NCBI RefSeq assembly: GCF_021390335.1
Contig: NZ_JAJUXK010000002.1
Coordinates: 186,001-250,000 of the forward strand
Reading direction: 5' to 3'
From: Dyadobacter sp. CY343
GTDB taxonomy: Bacteria > Bacteroidota > Bacteroidia > Cytophagales > Spirosomataceae
Length of the DNA: 64,000 nucleotides
Below, one piece after another: positions 34,218-43,952 of this stretch. The first letter of the stretch is position 1. The number at the start of each line of letters is the position of its first letter. A model generated the notes under the pieces. That model saw only the letters and a program-made list of their open reading frames with translations, was not told the DNA's origin and ran no database searches. A program made the translations under genes and the position numbers.

Positions 34218-34907
34218 TTGAAAAACTGGCTCTGGCTGGGGGTAATTCTGCTTTTTTCGCAGCATATTTCGGCTCAAACTACGAATAACAAAGACAGCAT
34301 TCAGGTGATGGAAGTACCTGTTGTGGTGAACGACAGTACCGTTCTGCTGCCGGGTGATTCGTTAAAAAATGTTAATGGTAAGTTTATGCCCGTCCCCAGA
34401 ACTGCCACCAGAATGGCATTGATACCGGGAATGGGGCAGATTTACAACAGAGATTACTGGAAAGCACCGATCGTCTACATTGCATTTGGAGGAGGGCTTT
34501 ATGCCTATTATCTGAACTCCCTTAAATACCGCGATTACCTATCGGCTTACAAACAGTTTTATATTCTGGAAGAGGATAGCCCAAAGTATGGACAGCCGAG
34601 ACCTGAGTTAGTTGATTCCTCGGTGACTGTGAGGGTCAGAAATTTATTGAATACCAAAAGCGAATACTTGCCCGCGAGCAGGGACCAGGCAGTCAGAGGA
34701 AAGAATTACTGGCGCCGAAACCGCGGATTTGCACTGATCGTGACCGGGTTAATCTACACGCTTTCTATTATTGAGGCCAATGTAGCGGCGCATTTGAAAA
34801 CTTTTGACCTGTCCGATGATCTCACATTGCGGGTCGAACCGAAATTACACCAACCGGCTATGCTTACTCCCACACCAGGAGTGCGGCTGGTTTTCAATTT
34901 GAAATGA
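34218..34907 (+). CDS. DUF5683 secreted or envelope protein
   Basis: 229 aa, TTG start at 34218, right after parB. Signal peptide LKNWLWLGVILLFSQHISAQ. The central block has TRMALIPGMGQIYNRDYWKA (about 62-81), the DUF5683 signature, with IVYIAFGGGLYAYY and a later hydrophobic segment IVTGLIYTLSIIEANVAAHL (about 174-193). The gene order parA-parB-DUF5683-dapB-lepB is typical of Bacteroidota. Function is unknown. Confidence 0.85.
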   Translation: MKNWLWLGVILLFSQHISAQTTNNKDSIQVMEVPVVVNDSTVLLPGDSLKNVNGKFMPVPRTATRMALIPGMGQIYNRDYWKAPIVYIAFGGGLYAYYLNSLKYRDYLSAYKQFYILEEDSPKYGQPRPELVDSSVTVRVRNLLNTKSEYLPASRDQAVRGKNYWRRNRGFALIVTGLIYTLSIIEANVAAHLKTFDLSDDLTLRVEPKLHQPAMLTPTPGVRLVFNLK

Positions 34908-34932
34908 ACATTTAGAATCAAATATTTATTTA

Positions 34933-35652
34933 ATGAGAATATTATTACTCGGTTATGGTAAGATGGGCAAAACGATCGAGCGGATCGCCATTGAAAGAGG
35001 CCACTCGATCGTAGGAAAAATAGATGTACAGAACCGGCATGAAATGGACTCACTGGCTGTCTCCGATGTAGATGTCGCGATTGAGTTCAGTGCGCCGGAA
35101 GCTGCTTATGAAAATATAACCTATTGTCTTAGAAAGGGTTGGCCTATCGTAAGTGGTACTACTGGCTGGCTAGAACATAAATCAGAAATTGAGAATTTGT
35201 GCCTTGAACAAAAGGGCGCATTTTTCTACGCTTCCAATTATAGCATCGGTGTCAACCTCTTTTTCAGATTGAACCGCCAGCTCGCGCGGCTGATGAAAGG
35301 CCAGGCTTACCGCACCTCCATGACAGAGATCCATCACATTCACAAGCTGGACGCGCCAAGTGGTACTGCGATCACATTGGCAGAAGGTATTGCTGCGGAA
35401 AACAGCTCGCAAAAAGGCTGGAAGCTGGCGCCCGAAGATGAAGAAGGATTTGTGCAAATAGAAGCAAAAAGGCTGGGCGAAGTACCTGGTACCCACATCG
35501 TCCGCTATGAATCTGAGGTGGACACGATTGAAATTACCCATACTGCGCATACCCGCGCCGGATTTGCGTTGGGCGCAGTAATATCTGCCGAGTGGCTGCC
35601 TGGAAAAACCGGGGTATTCGGGATGGACGATTTACTTGAAAACCTGGATTAG
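34933..35652 (+). CDS. dapB: 4-hydroxy-tetrahydrodipicolinate reductase
   Basis: 239 aa. It makes tetrahydrodipicolinate for lysine and peptidoglycan precursor synthesis. N-terminal NAD(P)-binding LLLGYGKMGKTIERIA; catalytic region EIHHIHKLDAPSGTAITLAE (about 133-152), where HH...KxDAPSGTA is diagnostic. Slightly shorter than the E. coli enzyme (273 aa), as in many Bacteroidota. It lies 25 bp downstream of the DUF5683 gene. Confidence 0.95.
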   Translation: MRILLLGYGKMGKTIERIAIERGHSIVGKIDVQNRHEMDSLAVSDVDVAIEFSAPEAAYENITYCLRKGWPIVSGTTGWLEHKSEIENLCLEQKGAFFYASNYSIGVNLFFRLNRQLARLMKGQAYRTSMTEIHHIHKLDAPSGTAITLAEGIAAENSSQKGWKLAPEDEEGFVQIEAKRLGEVPGTHIVRYESEVDTIEITHTAHTRAGFALGAVISAEWLPGKTGVFGMDDLLENLD

Positions 35653-35679
35653 TACGCTATCAATAATAGAAAAATAAGC

Positions 35680-36816
35680 ATGTCTGTAAATAGAGAATTG
35701 ATTTCAAATACAGTGAATACAAAAAAGAAAAAGTCCGCGATACGGGAATGGTTTGATTCCATATTGTTCGCTGTCGTTGCGGCAACCCTGATCCGGTGGT
35801 TGTTTTTCGAAGCATTTACGATACCGACTCCTTCTATGGAGAACAGTTTGCTGGTTGGGGACTTCCTTTTTGTGAGTAAGCTGCATTACGGGACCCGTAC
35901 GCCAAAAACACCTTTGCAGGTTCCATTGACGCACCAGACGATATGGGGTACCAATATCCCTTCGTATACCGACGCGATCCAACTGCCTCAATACCGGTTG
36001 CCAGGTTTCAGCGATGTGAAGCGTGGGGATGTGGTCGTATTCAATTATCCGCCTGAGTTACAGCATCCTGTCGATTTGAAAACCAATTATATTAAACGTT
36101 GCGTTGGAATACCGGGTGATAATCTGGAAGTACGGGACTTGCAGGTTTATGCGAATGGAACTGCGATGGAGAATCCGCCACGCATGGAAAATGAATATTT
36201 TGTGGCTACTACGACTGCGGTAAATGAAGCTAAGGTGTTCAAAGAGAACGGAATATCAGAATACAATACCTATTCCGAGACTTACGGCGACACCATTCCT
36301 GGTAATGACCAAATGGGTTATCTGGTGTTCACGACCGAGGAAATTGCAGCCAAATTGAAGACTTATGATTTCGTAAAAAGCATTACCGTCGTGAAATCTT
36401 CGAAAGAGATTAGCGAGCCGATGCTTTACCCTAATTCTCAGCTTTTCAAATGGAACCGCGATAACTACGGCCCGGTAAAAGTGCCGAAGGAAGGAATGAC
36501 AGTTGCGTTGACGCCGGAAAATGTCGCTTTGTATGGCCCGGTTATTAAAAATTATGAAGAGAACGAAGGTGTGGAACTGGGCGAAAAAACGGTGAGTATT
36601 GCCGGTAAAGCGATCACAAGCTATACATTCAAGCAAGATTACTTCTTCATGATGGGCGACAATCGCCACAACTCAGCCGATTCAAGATATTGGGGATTTG
36701 TACCGAAAGATCATATTGTAGGAAAAGCTGTTTTCGTATGGATGTCGATCGATCCAAATCCGACCAACTTTTTCAATAAGATCAGATGGAACCGGCTTTT
36801 CAGGGTTATCAATTAA
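35680..36816 (+). CDS. lepB: Signal peptidase I (first copy)
   Basis: 378 aa. It cleaves signal peptides at the periplasmic face. A membrane helix (about 25-47) is followed by box B TIPTPSMENSLLVGDFLF with the nucleophile Ser52; the general base Lys139 is in NYIKRCVGIPGDNLEV, and box E is MMGDNRHNSADSRYWG. A long insertion of about 170 residues separates the Lys box from box E, typical for this phylum. It is 27 bp after dapB and has a paralogue next door. Confidence 0.93.
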   Translation: MSVNRELISNTVNTKKKKSAIREWFDSILFAVVAATLIRWLFFEAFTIPTPSMENSLLVGDFLFVSKLHYGTRTPKTPLQVPLTHQTIWGTNIPSYTDAIQLPQYRLPGFSDVKRGDVVVFNYPPELQHPVDLKTNYIKRCVGIPGDNLEVRDLQVYANGTAMENPPRMENEYFVATTTAVNEAKVFKENGISEYNTYSETYGDTIPGNDQMGYLVFTTEEIAAKLKTYDFVKSITVVKSSKEISEPMLYPNSQLFKWNRDNYGPVKVPKEGMTVALTPENVALYGPVIKNYEENEGVELGEKTVSIAGKAITSYTFKQDYFFMMGDNRHNSADSRYWGFVPKDHIVGKAVFVWMSIDPNPTNFFNKIRWNRLFRVIN

Positions 36817-36832
36817 AAAAAGCATTATATAA

Positions 36833-36867
36833 AAGGAGGGGAGGCAAACAGCCTTCCTTTTTTTTAT
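36833..36867 (+). terminator. Probable terminator between the two lepB copies
   Basis: GGAGGGGAGGC and GCCTTCC with a 5-base AAACA loop (36835-36856), some wobble pairs, followed by a run of Ts. It separates the two signal peptidase genes transcriptionally. Confidence 0.7.
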
Positions 36868-36950
36868 TTATATATAAAAAAATATAATATATAGATTTGT
36901 TGTTTATTAAGGGAAGTGTAACTTGCGATTCAAGTAATCAGTATCCCGAA

Positions 36951-38129
36951 ATGTCAGTTCTCGAAGTAGCCTACAAATCAAAACAACAACCCAGGAAAAA
37001 GTCTGCTTTTCGTGAATGGTTTGATTCCATATTATTTGCGGTTGTAGCGGCTACCATCATCCGGTGGCTATTTTTCAGCGCATTTGTGATTCCCACTCCT
37101 TCGATGGAAAACAGCCTTTTGGTGGGTGATTATCTGTTCGTGAGCCGAATGCATTACGGGACTACCACGCCGATCACGCCGCTGCAAGTTCCGCTCACGC
37201 ACCAAACCATTTGGGGAACGCAGATTCCTTCATATCTCGACTGGATTCAGCTGCCGCAGCTCCGGCTACCCGGATTTACGAATGTAAAAAATGGTGATGT
37301 AGTTGTTTTCAATCTACCGGTCGAGCACCCGGATTCTTACCAGAAATACAGTAACGTGCTGCCAGACCTGCATCCTCACCCGGCCGACTTGCGATCTAAC
37401 TACATCAAAAGGTGCGTTGCAATCGCCGGCGATAAGTTGGAAATCAGAGGAGGACAGGTTTTCGTGAATGGAAAGCCAATGCAGAATCCACCCAGACTTC
37501 AAAATGAATACTTCGTGTCTACCACAACCCAGGTAAACGAAGAAAATATATTTCACAAAAACGGAATAGCAGATTACGCGCAGTTCACGGAGACTTTCGG
37601 CGACAGCATTGCCGCCAATGATCAGTTCGGATATATTGTTAAAACCACTTCTGACATTGTAGCGAAGCTGAAAACATACGATTTTGTAAAGCGCATTGAT
37701 CCGATCCTGCTTGATAAAGGTTTGAAAGAACCGTTCTTATTCCCGGGCGCTGAACAGCTGGATTGGAACAAGGATAATTTCGGGCCTATTATAATTCCAA
37801 AAGAGGGGACGACGGTACAACTCAATGAGATTAACTCGGCGTTGTACGGAGAAGTCATCAAAAATTACGATGGTAATACTGATATAGCATTTGAAAATGG
37901 CCGCCTGACGCAACGGGGCAAGATACTTGAATCTTACACTTTCAAACAGGATTACTACTTTATGATGGGCGATAACCGTCACGATTCGGCAGATTCACGC
38001 TATTGGGGATTCGTACCTAAGGATCACATTGTAGGAAAAGCGGTATTTGTATGGATGTCTATTGACCCTAATCCCACTAGTTTTCTTCGGAAGATCCGGT
38101 GGGACAGGATTTTCAGGATCATCGGATAA
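36951..38129 (+). CDS. lepB: Signal peptidase I (second copy)
   Basis: 392 aa from the ATG at 36951 (MSVLEVAYKSKQQ), which gives a start matching the first copy; a TTG 18 codons upstream is also open. Ser51 is in IPTPSMENSLLVGD, Lys153 in SNYIKRCVAIAGDKLE, and MMGDNRHDSADSRYWG is box E. Relative to the first copy it has an extra stretch around residues 125-145 (HPDSYQKYSNVLPDLHPH). All catalytic residues are kept. A paralogue next door implies tandem duplication. Confidence 0.93.
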   Translation: MSVLEVAYKSKQQPRKKSAFREWFDSILFAVVAATIIRWLFFSAFVIPTPSMENSLLVGDYLFVSRMHYGTTTPITPLQVPLTHQTIWGTQIPSYLDWIQLPQLRLPGFTNVKNGDVVVFNLPVEHPDSYQKYSNVLPDLHPHPADLRSNYIKRCVAIAGDKLEIRGGQVFVNGKPMQNPPRLQNEYFVSTTTQVNEENIFHKNGIADYAQFTETFGDSIAANDQFGYIVKTTSDIVAKLKTYDFVKRIDPILLDKGLKEPFLFPGAEQLDWNKDNFGPIIIPKEGTTVQLNEINSALYGEVIKNYDGNTDIAFENGRLTQRGKILESYTFKQDYYFMMGDNRHDSADSRYWGFVPKDHIVGKAVFVWMSIDPNPTSFLRKIRWDRIFRIIG

Positions 38130-38157
38130 CAAAGCCAGGCTATCAACCTGGCTTTGT
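38129..38157. terminator. Inverted-repeat terminator between lepB and the GH13 gene
   Basis: A perfect 11-bp stem, ACAAAGCCAGG and CCTGGCTTTGT, with a 7-base loop, directly overlapping the last base of the lepB stop. It lies between convergent genes and probably serves both. Confidence 0.72.
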
Positions 38158-38168
38158 CCGATGATTAC

Positions 38169-39992
38169 TTAATCCTCCTGCGAGAAAATCAATGCAGAAT
38201 AGGGGGGAATCGTTAAAGAAGCGTATACAGACATTTCGTCGAATTCGCCGTCTTCGGTATCCACGTCTGTGATGCCGATATGCGAGAAGTCCGGATCATA
38301 ATCTCCATTGTCGCTATTGAACCTGAGATTCCACTTTCCGCCTCTTGGAAAGCCGAGTTTATAATCTGAGAAAGTTTCGGTTGAAAAGTTTAGGATTACC
38401 ATCACACTATCTTTCGGCCCGCCTTCGCTCCAACGGTGCATTGCGACCACCTTTTTCTCATTATCGGCACGAATGATCTGAACGTTCTGGCCTTGCAAAC
38501 CTTTTGTTACTCCAAACCAGTTTCTTCTCAGGTGTATCAGATCGCGGTGCAAATTCGCAAAACCTCTGAATTTGTCAAGCCGAGACCAGTCTATCGGATC
38601 GCTATCAGAAAACCATTTGTCTTCCAATAAAGGCTGTCCCTGAAAAATCATCGGAATGCCCGGTGTGGTCATAACAAGCGCCACACCCAGCGCAGCCCGT
38701 TTTTTGGAATACCAGTTATTCACATCTCCGTCTGCAATTTCCTCGGCCACACGCGCCTGACCATTGGAAACTTCATCGTGGGATTCGGTATAAATGATCC
38801 GCTGAAAAGAATCCGTATTGTATTTGTACGTGATCGCCTGAACCACCTGCTCCATATCCCTTTCCTGATCATTGGCAGTAATGATTGCATCGCGAATCGT
38901 GTGAACAAACTCTGCATCCCACTGAGAACCATAGCCTAATCCGCCGTTTTCTACTGAATTAGTGATAAAGTCGAGCGAATGCATATCCTCTGCGATTGTG
39001 ATACAATTCGGGTACCTTTCCCGGATATCCTTATTGATCCACTGCATCAGCGATATTCCATCTGCAATATCATTACCCGGATTTCCGTCAGCTTTTACAT
39101 TTCGGATATAAGGCACCATATCCATTCGCAAACCGTCGACGCGATATTCTTTGAGCCACATCATCGCATTATCGTGGACATATTGTCTTACTTCGCCGCG
39201 ACCATAATCCGGCCGGGTGCTACCCCAAGGCGTTTCTGCTTTCCAATCATTATAAAAGTAAATACCGCCGCCATCGTTTTCAGACCAGCCGTCGAATTGC
39301 CATAAATCCAGGTCTGACGGGCCAAAGTGATTGTATACAACATCCAGAATAATGGCCATTCCAGCTTCGTGCGCAGCCTGAACAAAAGCTTTCAAGCCAT
39401 CGGGACCGCCGTAATCTGCTTCTATTGAAAACGGGTTCGCCGGGTTATAGCCCCACGAACGGGAGCCTGGAAATTCAGCGCAGGGCATCAGCTCGACTGC
39501 ATTGAAACCCATTTCTTTCAGATAAGGGATTTTCTCAATTGCAGTATAGAACGTACCAACCTGCCCTTCCTCCTTTACGTGAAAGGTACCCACGTGCAGC
39601 TCGTAAATAACGAGCTCGTGCCAGCTTGGAATCTGGAAGTTGAAATCGTGCCACTCAAATGACGCATGATTATAAACGATGCAATTGCCTGCTGAGTTGG
39701 TCATTTTAAGTGCATACGGGTCATTTCTGTGAAATTCACCAAAAGGCGTTTTCAGGAAAAACTTATATTCATCACCTTCTTTGGAGTTCTCAACCAATGC
39801 GGCCCAAAAGCCATTTCCCTCGGATTGAAGCGGATTTGCCTCCACATCCCAATCATTAAAAGTCCCAATTACAGAAACGCTGTCTGCGTGCGGAGCCCAT
39901 ACTCTGTAATGCACGCCCTCGGGGTAACAAACCGCCCCCATTCCTTCAAAAGAAGCCAATGTTTCCGTAGCATCGGTGTCAAGATTTTCCAT
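38169..39992 (-). CDS. GH13 alpha-amylase/branching-type enzyme with CBM48
   Basis: 607 aa. Residues about 25-110 form a CBM48 (VHYRVWAPHADSVSVIGTFN). The GH13 barrel follows, with DVVYNHFG (region I), GLRMDMV (nucleophile Asp291), ITIAEDM (acid/base Glu335) and TESHDEV (Asp406). A C-terminal beta domain follows. The sequence is closest to 1,4-alpha-glucan branching enzymes, but the length is shorter than E. coli GlgB (728 aa). It likely works on glycogen or a related glucan. It is on the opposite strand to lepB. Confidence 0.85.
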   Translation of the reverse strand: MENLDTDATETLASFEGMGAVCYPEGVHYRVWAPHADSVSVIGTFNDWDVEANPLQSEGNGFWAALVENSKEGDEYKFFLKTPFGEFHRNDPYALKMTNSAGNCIVYNHASFEWHDFNFQIPSWHELVIYELHVGTFHVKEEGQVGTFYTAIEKIPYLKEMGFNAVELMPCAEFPGSRSWGYNPANPFSIEADYGGPDGLKAFVQAAHEAGMAIILDVVYNHFGPSDLDLWQFDGWSENDGGGIYFYNDWKAETPWGSTRPDYGRGEVRQYVHDNAMMWLKEYRVDGLRMDMVPYIRNVKADGNPGNDIADGISLMQWINKDIRERYPNCITIAEDMHSLDFITNSVENGGLGYGSQWDAEFVHTIRDAIITANDQERDMEQVVQAITYKYNTDSFQRIIYTESHDEVSNGQARVAEEIADGDVNNWYSKKRAALGVALVMTTPGIPMIFQGQPLLEDKWFSDSDPIDWSRLDKFRGFANLHRDLIHLRRNWFGVTKGLQGQNVQIIRADNEKKVVAMHRWSEGGPKDSVMVILNFSTETFSDYKLGFPRGGKWNLRFNSDNGDYDPDFSHIGITDVDTEDGEFDEMSVYASLTIPPYSALIFSQED

Positions 39993-40112
39993 ATATGTAC
40001 TTGGGAAATTGAAATTGTTTTAAGTAAACCATTGACGTATATTGGCAAAATGCATGCCAAGCTTTTTAGACTGGTCAGCAACGATTTTTACTCAAAAAAC
40101 ACACTACAATTC

Positions 40113-41237
40113 ATGAAAGCATCCCCAGAAACGGAGGAAATCTGTATCCTCACGCTTATTCGCACCCCAGGTGTGGGCTCAGTCACAGTTCGCCAATTGA
40201 TCAGCTATTGCGGCGGCGCCAGGGAAGTATTCCAGGCAGATTACAGGAAACTAATTAGGATTCCCGGAGTGGGAGAGAAGGTGGTTAAAGCGATCCTCGC
40301 CCGCGAAGGAATGGCTGATGCTGAGGCCGAGTTTGCGAATTGCAAAAAGTGGGGTATCGGGCTGCACTTCTTCACTGACATTTCCTATCCGCTACGGCTG
40401 AAACCACTTTACGACGCTCCTATCGCGCTTTATTCCAAAGGAAATATGGATTTTAATGCAGGCAGGTCTGTCGGGATCGTAGGCACGAGGCAGGTAAGTG
40501 AATATGGTAAATCGGTGACCGAGCAGATTATACGCGAGCTGGAACCCTTTCAGGTTACGATCGTGAGCGGGCTGGCTTACGGAGTTGATATTACCGCCCA
40601 CCGCGCATGTGTAAAAAGCAATATCCCCACGATTGGCGTGATGGCAAGCGGGATTGATGTCATTTATCCGGCAGCACATAAAAAAACAGCGCAGGAAATG
40701 GAGGGAAACGGTGGAATTGTAACTGAAAATCCACTCGAAACTAAGCCGGATTTTATGAGGTTCCCAGCCAGGAACAGGATCATTGCAGGATTAAGTGATG
40801 TGATCATTGTGGTAGAATCCGGGAAAAAAGGCGGGAGTCTGATTACGGTTGAATTTGCGCAGAACTACCACCGCGATGTATACGCAGTTCCGGGTATGAT
40901 CGGAAATACGCAGTCGGAAGGCTGCAATGCATTGATCCGCGATCATAAAGCTTCCATATTTACCTCCGTCGAAGATCTGGTGAATGCGATGGGTTGGGGT
41001 AGGGAAGAGGCGCCCGAAAAACTGATTCCTTCTAAAAATTTGTCCCTGAGTTTCGATGGTTTTACGCAGGATGAAGGACAGATCCTGGCGATGCTGAAAC
41101 AGAAAGGAACAACGCAGATTGACGAGTTAGCATGGCATTCGGGCATGCATTTGAACAAATTGGCCACATTATTGTTAAACCTTGAGTTCCAGGGAATGAT
41201 CAGGTCGTTGCCGGGCAAAAAATATAGTCTTATTTAA
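40113..41237 (+). CDS. dprA: DNA processing protein DprA/Smf
   Basis: 374 aa from the ATG at 40113 (MKASPETEEIC); upstream in-frame ATG at 40050 would add 21 residues. N-terminal helix-hairpin-helix repeats (LTLIRTPGVGSVTVRQLI, LIRIPGVGEKVVKAIL), then the Rossmann-like core with SVGIVGTRQVSEYGK (about 118-132), TIVSGLAYGVDITAHR, and FPARNRIIAGLSD. A C-terminal winged helix (about 315-374) closes it. It loads RecA on incoming single-stranded DNA during natural transformation. Three bp upstream of the AlbA_2 gene. Confidence 0.93.
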   Translation: MKASPETEEICILTLIRTPGVGSVTVRQLISYCGGAREVFQADYRKLIRIPGVGEKVVKAILAREGMADAEAEFANCKKWGIGLHFFTDISYPLRLKPLYDAPIALYSKGNMDFNAGRSVGIVGTRQVSEYGKSVTEQIIRELEPFQVTIVSGLAYGVDITAHRACVKSNIPTIGVMASGIDVIYPAAHKKTAQEMEGNGGIVTENPLETKPDFMRFPARNRIIAGLSDVIIVVESGKKGGSLITVEFAQNYHRDVYAVPGMIGNTQSEGCNALIRDHKASIFTSVEDLVNAMGWGREEAPEKLIPSKNLSLSFDGFTQDEGQILAMLKQKGTTQIDELAWHSGMHLNKLATLLLNLEFQGMIRSLPGKKYSLI

Positions 41238-41240
41238 TGA

Positions 41241-41870
41241 ATGAGTAAAAGCATTGCAGAAATCATAAGTGCCGGAGAAGGGCTTCGCACAGAGTTTAAA
41301 AGCAGGATTGATAGTCCCGCCAAAATCGCGAAGACAATTGTATCCTTTGCCAATACATCGGGTGGTTTATTAATTATTGGGGTAAATGATTCAGGGGTGA
41401 TCAGCGGCGTGACGTCGGAACTGACAGAGCTTCAAAAACTGGAAAAAGCGAATACAGATTTTATAGATCCCAAAATTCTGATTCAAATTAAATCTGAGCA
41501 GCTTAATGGCAAAAAGGTTTTGCTAGTGACAGTTGCAGAAAGTAAAGAAAAGCCGCATTATGTGGTAAGCGACAAAGGTGCGCGTACGATTTATGTGCGG
41601 GTAAAAGATAAGAGTGTGCCTATTCCCAAGCTATTACTTTATAATTCCGACAATCTTGAAACGGAAAAGCTGCTGGCAAGCAAGCACGTGAAATCGCTGG
41701 TAGCTTACCTGAGAATTGAGGATTCGGTTAATGCGAGATTTTATTCAAGAATGATCAATATATCGGAGAAGCGAGCCGACCGCATGTTGCATGATCTTGC
41801 AGCCAAGCAGATTTTGTTAAAAATACCCGGTACCAAACCGGAAGCTTTCAGCCTGAAATGGACTGAGTGA
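41241..41870 (+). CDS. AlbA_2-domain DNA-binding protein (stand-alone)
   Basis: 209 aa. AlbA_2 (Schlafen-type) domain at about 10-125: GEGLRTEFKSRIDSPAKIAK and IVSFANTSGGLLIIGVND, the conserved EFK and FANxxGGxxxxGV features. The rest is a small alpha/beta segment with a C-terminal winged-helix-like part (RMLHDLAAKQILLKIPG, about 178-194). It lacks the ATPase and C-terminal domain seen in longer family members. Starting 3 bp after the dprA stop, it is very probably co-transcribed with dprA. Confidence 0.82.
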   Translation: MSKSIAEIISAGEGLRTEFKSRIDSPAKIAKTIVSFANTSGGLLIIGVNDSGVISGVTSELTELQKLEKANTDFIDPKILIQIKSEQLNGKKVLLVTVAESKEKPHYVVSDKGARTIYVRVKDKSVPIPKLLLYNSDNLETEKLLASKHVKSLVAYLRIEDSVNARFYSRMINISEKRADRMLHDLAAKQILLKIPGTKPEAFSLKWTE

Positions 41871-41878
41871 AAACAAAG

Positions 41879-41902
41879 ACGGACCAGCTTTCGCCGGTCC
41901 GT
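41879..41902. terminator. Terminator hairpin between the AlbA_2 gene and FKBP gene
   Basis: ACGGACC (41879-41885) and GGTCCGT (41896-41902) form a 7-bp perfect stem with a 10-base loop, between two converging genes. The T tract is weak. Confidence 0.7.
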
Positions 41903-41922
41903 TCCCGTTAGTAATATACTGA

Positions 41923-42351
41923 TTAGCTGATCCCAACCAGTTCAAGTTCGAATATAAGATCCTGGCCCGCCAGCGGGTGATTTGCATCCAGGATCACCGA
42001 ATCTTCTGTCACTTCGCGAACGATAACCTGGATCACCTGGCCACCATCCTGATGCATATTCAGCGTTCCGCCGATTTCCAGTGGAATATCCGCCGGAATT
42101 TGCTTGCGATCGAAATTGATGATCATATCCTCATTTACGGGACCATAAGCTTCCGCATTGGGGATATGGATCGTCTTTTTGTCGCCAACTTCCATTCCGG
42201 TCACCCCGTCATCAAATCCTTTGATAACTTGTCCGCTTCCCAATTGGAAGTTAAGCGGATCACGACCTTCCGACGAATCAAAAAGTTGCCCGTCTGGTAG
42301 GGTGCCTTTATAATGGACCTGTACGTTGTCTCCTGCCTGCGCCTGCTTCAT
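41923..42351 (-). CDS. FKBP-type peptidyl-prolyl isomerase, SlyD-like
   Basis: 142 aa cytoplasmic isomerase. FKBP motif: VHYKGTLPDGQLFDSSEGRD (about 12-31) and QVIKGFDDGVTGMEVGDKK (about 41-59), then NAEAYGPVNED and the insert-in-flap IF domain (about 68-120), the SlyD arrangement. There is no His-rich tail. It would assist protein folding and maybe metal handling. The gene is separate from proS by 63 bp. Confidence 0.88.
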   Translation of the reverse strand: MKQAQAGDNVQVHYKGTLPDGQLFDSSEGRDPLNFQLGSGQVIKGFDDGVTGMEVGDKKTIHIPNAEAYGPVNEDMIINFDRKQIPADIPLEIGGTLNMHQDGGQVIQVIVREVTEDSVILDANHPLAGQDLIFELELVGIS

Positions 42352-42414
42352 TATTTTGTGATCTTATGGTTGGAAAATAAACCAGTTTCCTGGTTGTCTT
42401 GAATTTCTATAAAA

Positions 42415-43890
42415 TTAATATGCCCGCGCAAAAACTACCCTGCCCGTCGAAGGCTTGCCTGAATAAATGCAGGTACCTGCTTCTTCCTTCTGATCAAGTG
42501 GGATACAACGTATGGTCGCCTTGGTTTCTTCCTTGATCTTCTCTTCCGTTTCAGAAGTCCCGTCCCAGTGCGCGAGGATAAATCCACCCTTGGAATCGAG
42601 TACCTGGTTGAACTCTTCGAATGTATCTACCCGAAATGTATTTTCATCCCGGAAAGCCAGCGCCTTGTTGTAAATCGACTCCTGGATGTTGTCAAGAAGT
42701 GCTTGTATATGCGTTTCGATACCTTCAAGGCTGACAGTTTCCTTCGTTTTGGTGTCGCGGCGGGCTACCTCGATCGTACCGTTTTCCAGGTCGCGGCTGC
42801 CAATGGCGAGCCTCACGGGAACGCCTTTCAGTTCGTACTCGGCAAACTTGTATCCCGGCTTGTAAGCATCGTTCGAGTCGTATTTGACCGAGATACCCAG
42901 CTTTTTCAGCGCTTTGGTAATTTCATCTACCTTTTGGGAAATCTGTTGCAACTGTTCATCATTTTTATAAATCGGAACGATCACAACCTGTATCGGGGCG
43001 AGCTTTGGAGGGAGTACCAACCCGGCATCGTCGGAATGCGCCATAATCAATGCGCCCATGAGCCTGGTGCTCACTCCCCACGAAGTACCCCATACATATT
43101 CCAGCTTCCCATCTTTGTCCTGGAATTTCACGTCAAATGCAGTCGCAAAGTTCTGGCCTAAAAAGTGAGAAGTACCTGCCTGCAAAGCTTTTCCGTCCTG
43201 CATCAAAGCTTCAATGCAATAGGTGTTTTCGGCACCTGCAAATCTTTCATTCGCAGTCTTAATACCTTTTACAACGGGCATCGCCATCCATTCTTCGGCA
43301 AAAGTGGCGTACACTTCCAGCATTTGCTCGCTTTCCGCAATGGCCTCCTGCGCGGTTGAATGGGCGGTATGTCCTTCCTGCCACAAAAATTCTGCGGTAC
43401 GAAGGAATAGCCTTGTCCGCATTTCCCAGCGCACCACATTCGCCCACTGGTTGATTAGCAAAGGCAGGTCGCGGTAGGATTGGATCCAGTTTTTATAGGT
43501 ACTCCAGATCACAGTTTCAGAAGTGGGCCGTACGATCAGTTCCTCTTCCAGCTTTGCATCCGGATCCACGATCACGCCTTTCCCGTTCGGGTCATTTTTG
43601 AGCCGGTAATGGGTAACCACTGCACATTCCTTTGCAAAACCCTCCACGTGGGAAGCTTCTTTGCTTAGGTAGGATTTGGGTATAAAAAGCGGGAAATACG
43701 CGTTTGAGTGGCCGGTCTCCTTGAACATATCGTCCAATGCACGCTGCATTTTTTCCCAGATAGAATAGCCGTAAGGTTTGATCACCATGCAGCCTCGCAC
43801 TGCGGAATTTTCAGCTAAATCTGCTCTTTTTACCAGCTCATTATACCATTCGGAGTAGTTCTCACTTCGTGTTGGCAGGGATTTACTCAT
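42415..43890 (-). CDS. proS: Prolyl-tRNA synthetase (archaeal/eukaryotic-type ProS)
   Basis: 491 aa class II enzyme charging tRNA-Pro. Class II motifs are visible: [33 protein letters not shown] (motif 1/2 region) and [20 protein letters not shown] (motif 2, about 150-169), followed by [16 protein letters not shown] and a C-terminal zinc-related domain ending RVVFARAY. Length fits the ProS type 3 without the editing insertion found in the bacterial type. Upstream lies a divergent gene with overlapping promoter elements. Confidence 0.95.
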   Translation of the reverse strand: MSKSLPTRSENYSEWYNELVKRADLAENSAVRGCMVIKPYGYSIWEKMQRALDDMFKETGHSNAYFPLFIPKSYLSKEASHVEGFAKECAVVTHYRLKNDPNGKGVIVDPDAKLEEELIVRPTSETVIWSTYKNWIQSYRDLPLLINQWANVVRWEMRTRLFLRTAEFLWQEGHTAHSTAQEAIAESEQMLEVYATFAEEWMAMPVVKGIKTANERFAGAENTYCIEALMQDGKALQAGTSHFLGQNFATAFDVKFQDKDGKLEYVWGTSWGVSTRLMGALIMAHSDDAGLVLPPKLAPIQVVIVPIYKNDEQLQQISQKVDEITKALKKLGISVKYDSNDAYKPGYKFAEYELKGVPVRLAIGSRDLENGTIEVARRDTKTKETVSLEGIETHIQALLDNIQESIYNKALAFRDENTFRVDTFEEFNQVLDSKGGFILAHWDGTSETEEKIKEETKATIRCIPLDQKEEAGTCIYSGKPSTGRVVFARAY

Positions 43891-43952
43891 TATTAGGATT
43901 TTTTTGTAATTGAAATGGAGTATATTGTTATAAACAGCTCGTTTTTCGGCAG

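Noticed and set aside
39729-40112. Long upstream extension of the dprA reading frame
   Set aside because: It overlaps the divergent GH13 gene and has no DprA-like content; the start near 40113 fits the family.
42568-43161. 197-aa plus-strand ORF antisense to proS
   Set aside because: It is wholly inside the prolyl-tRNA synthetase gene and has no independent support.
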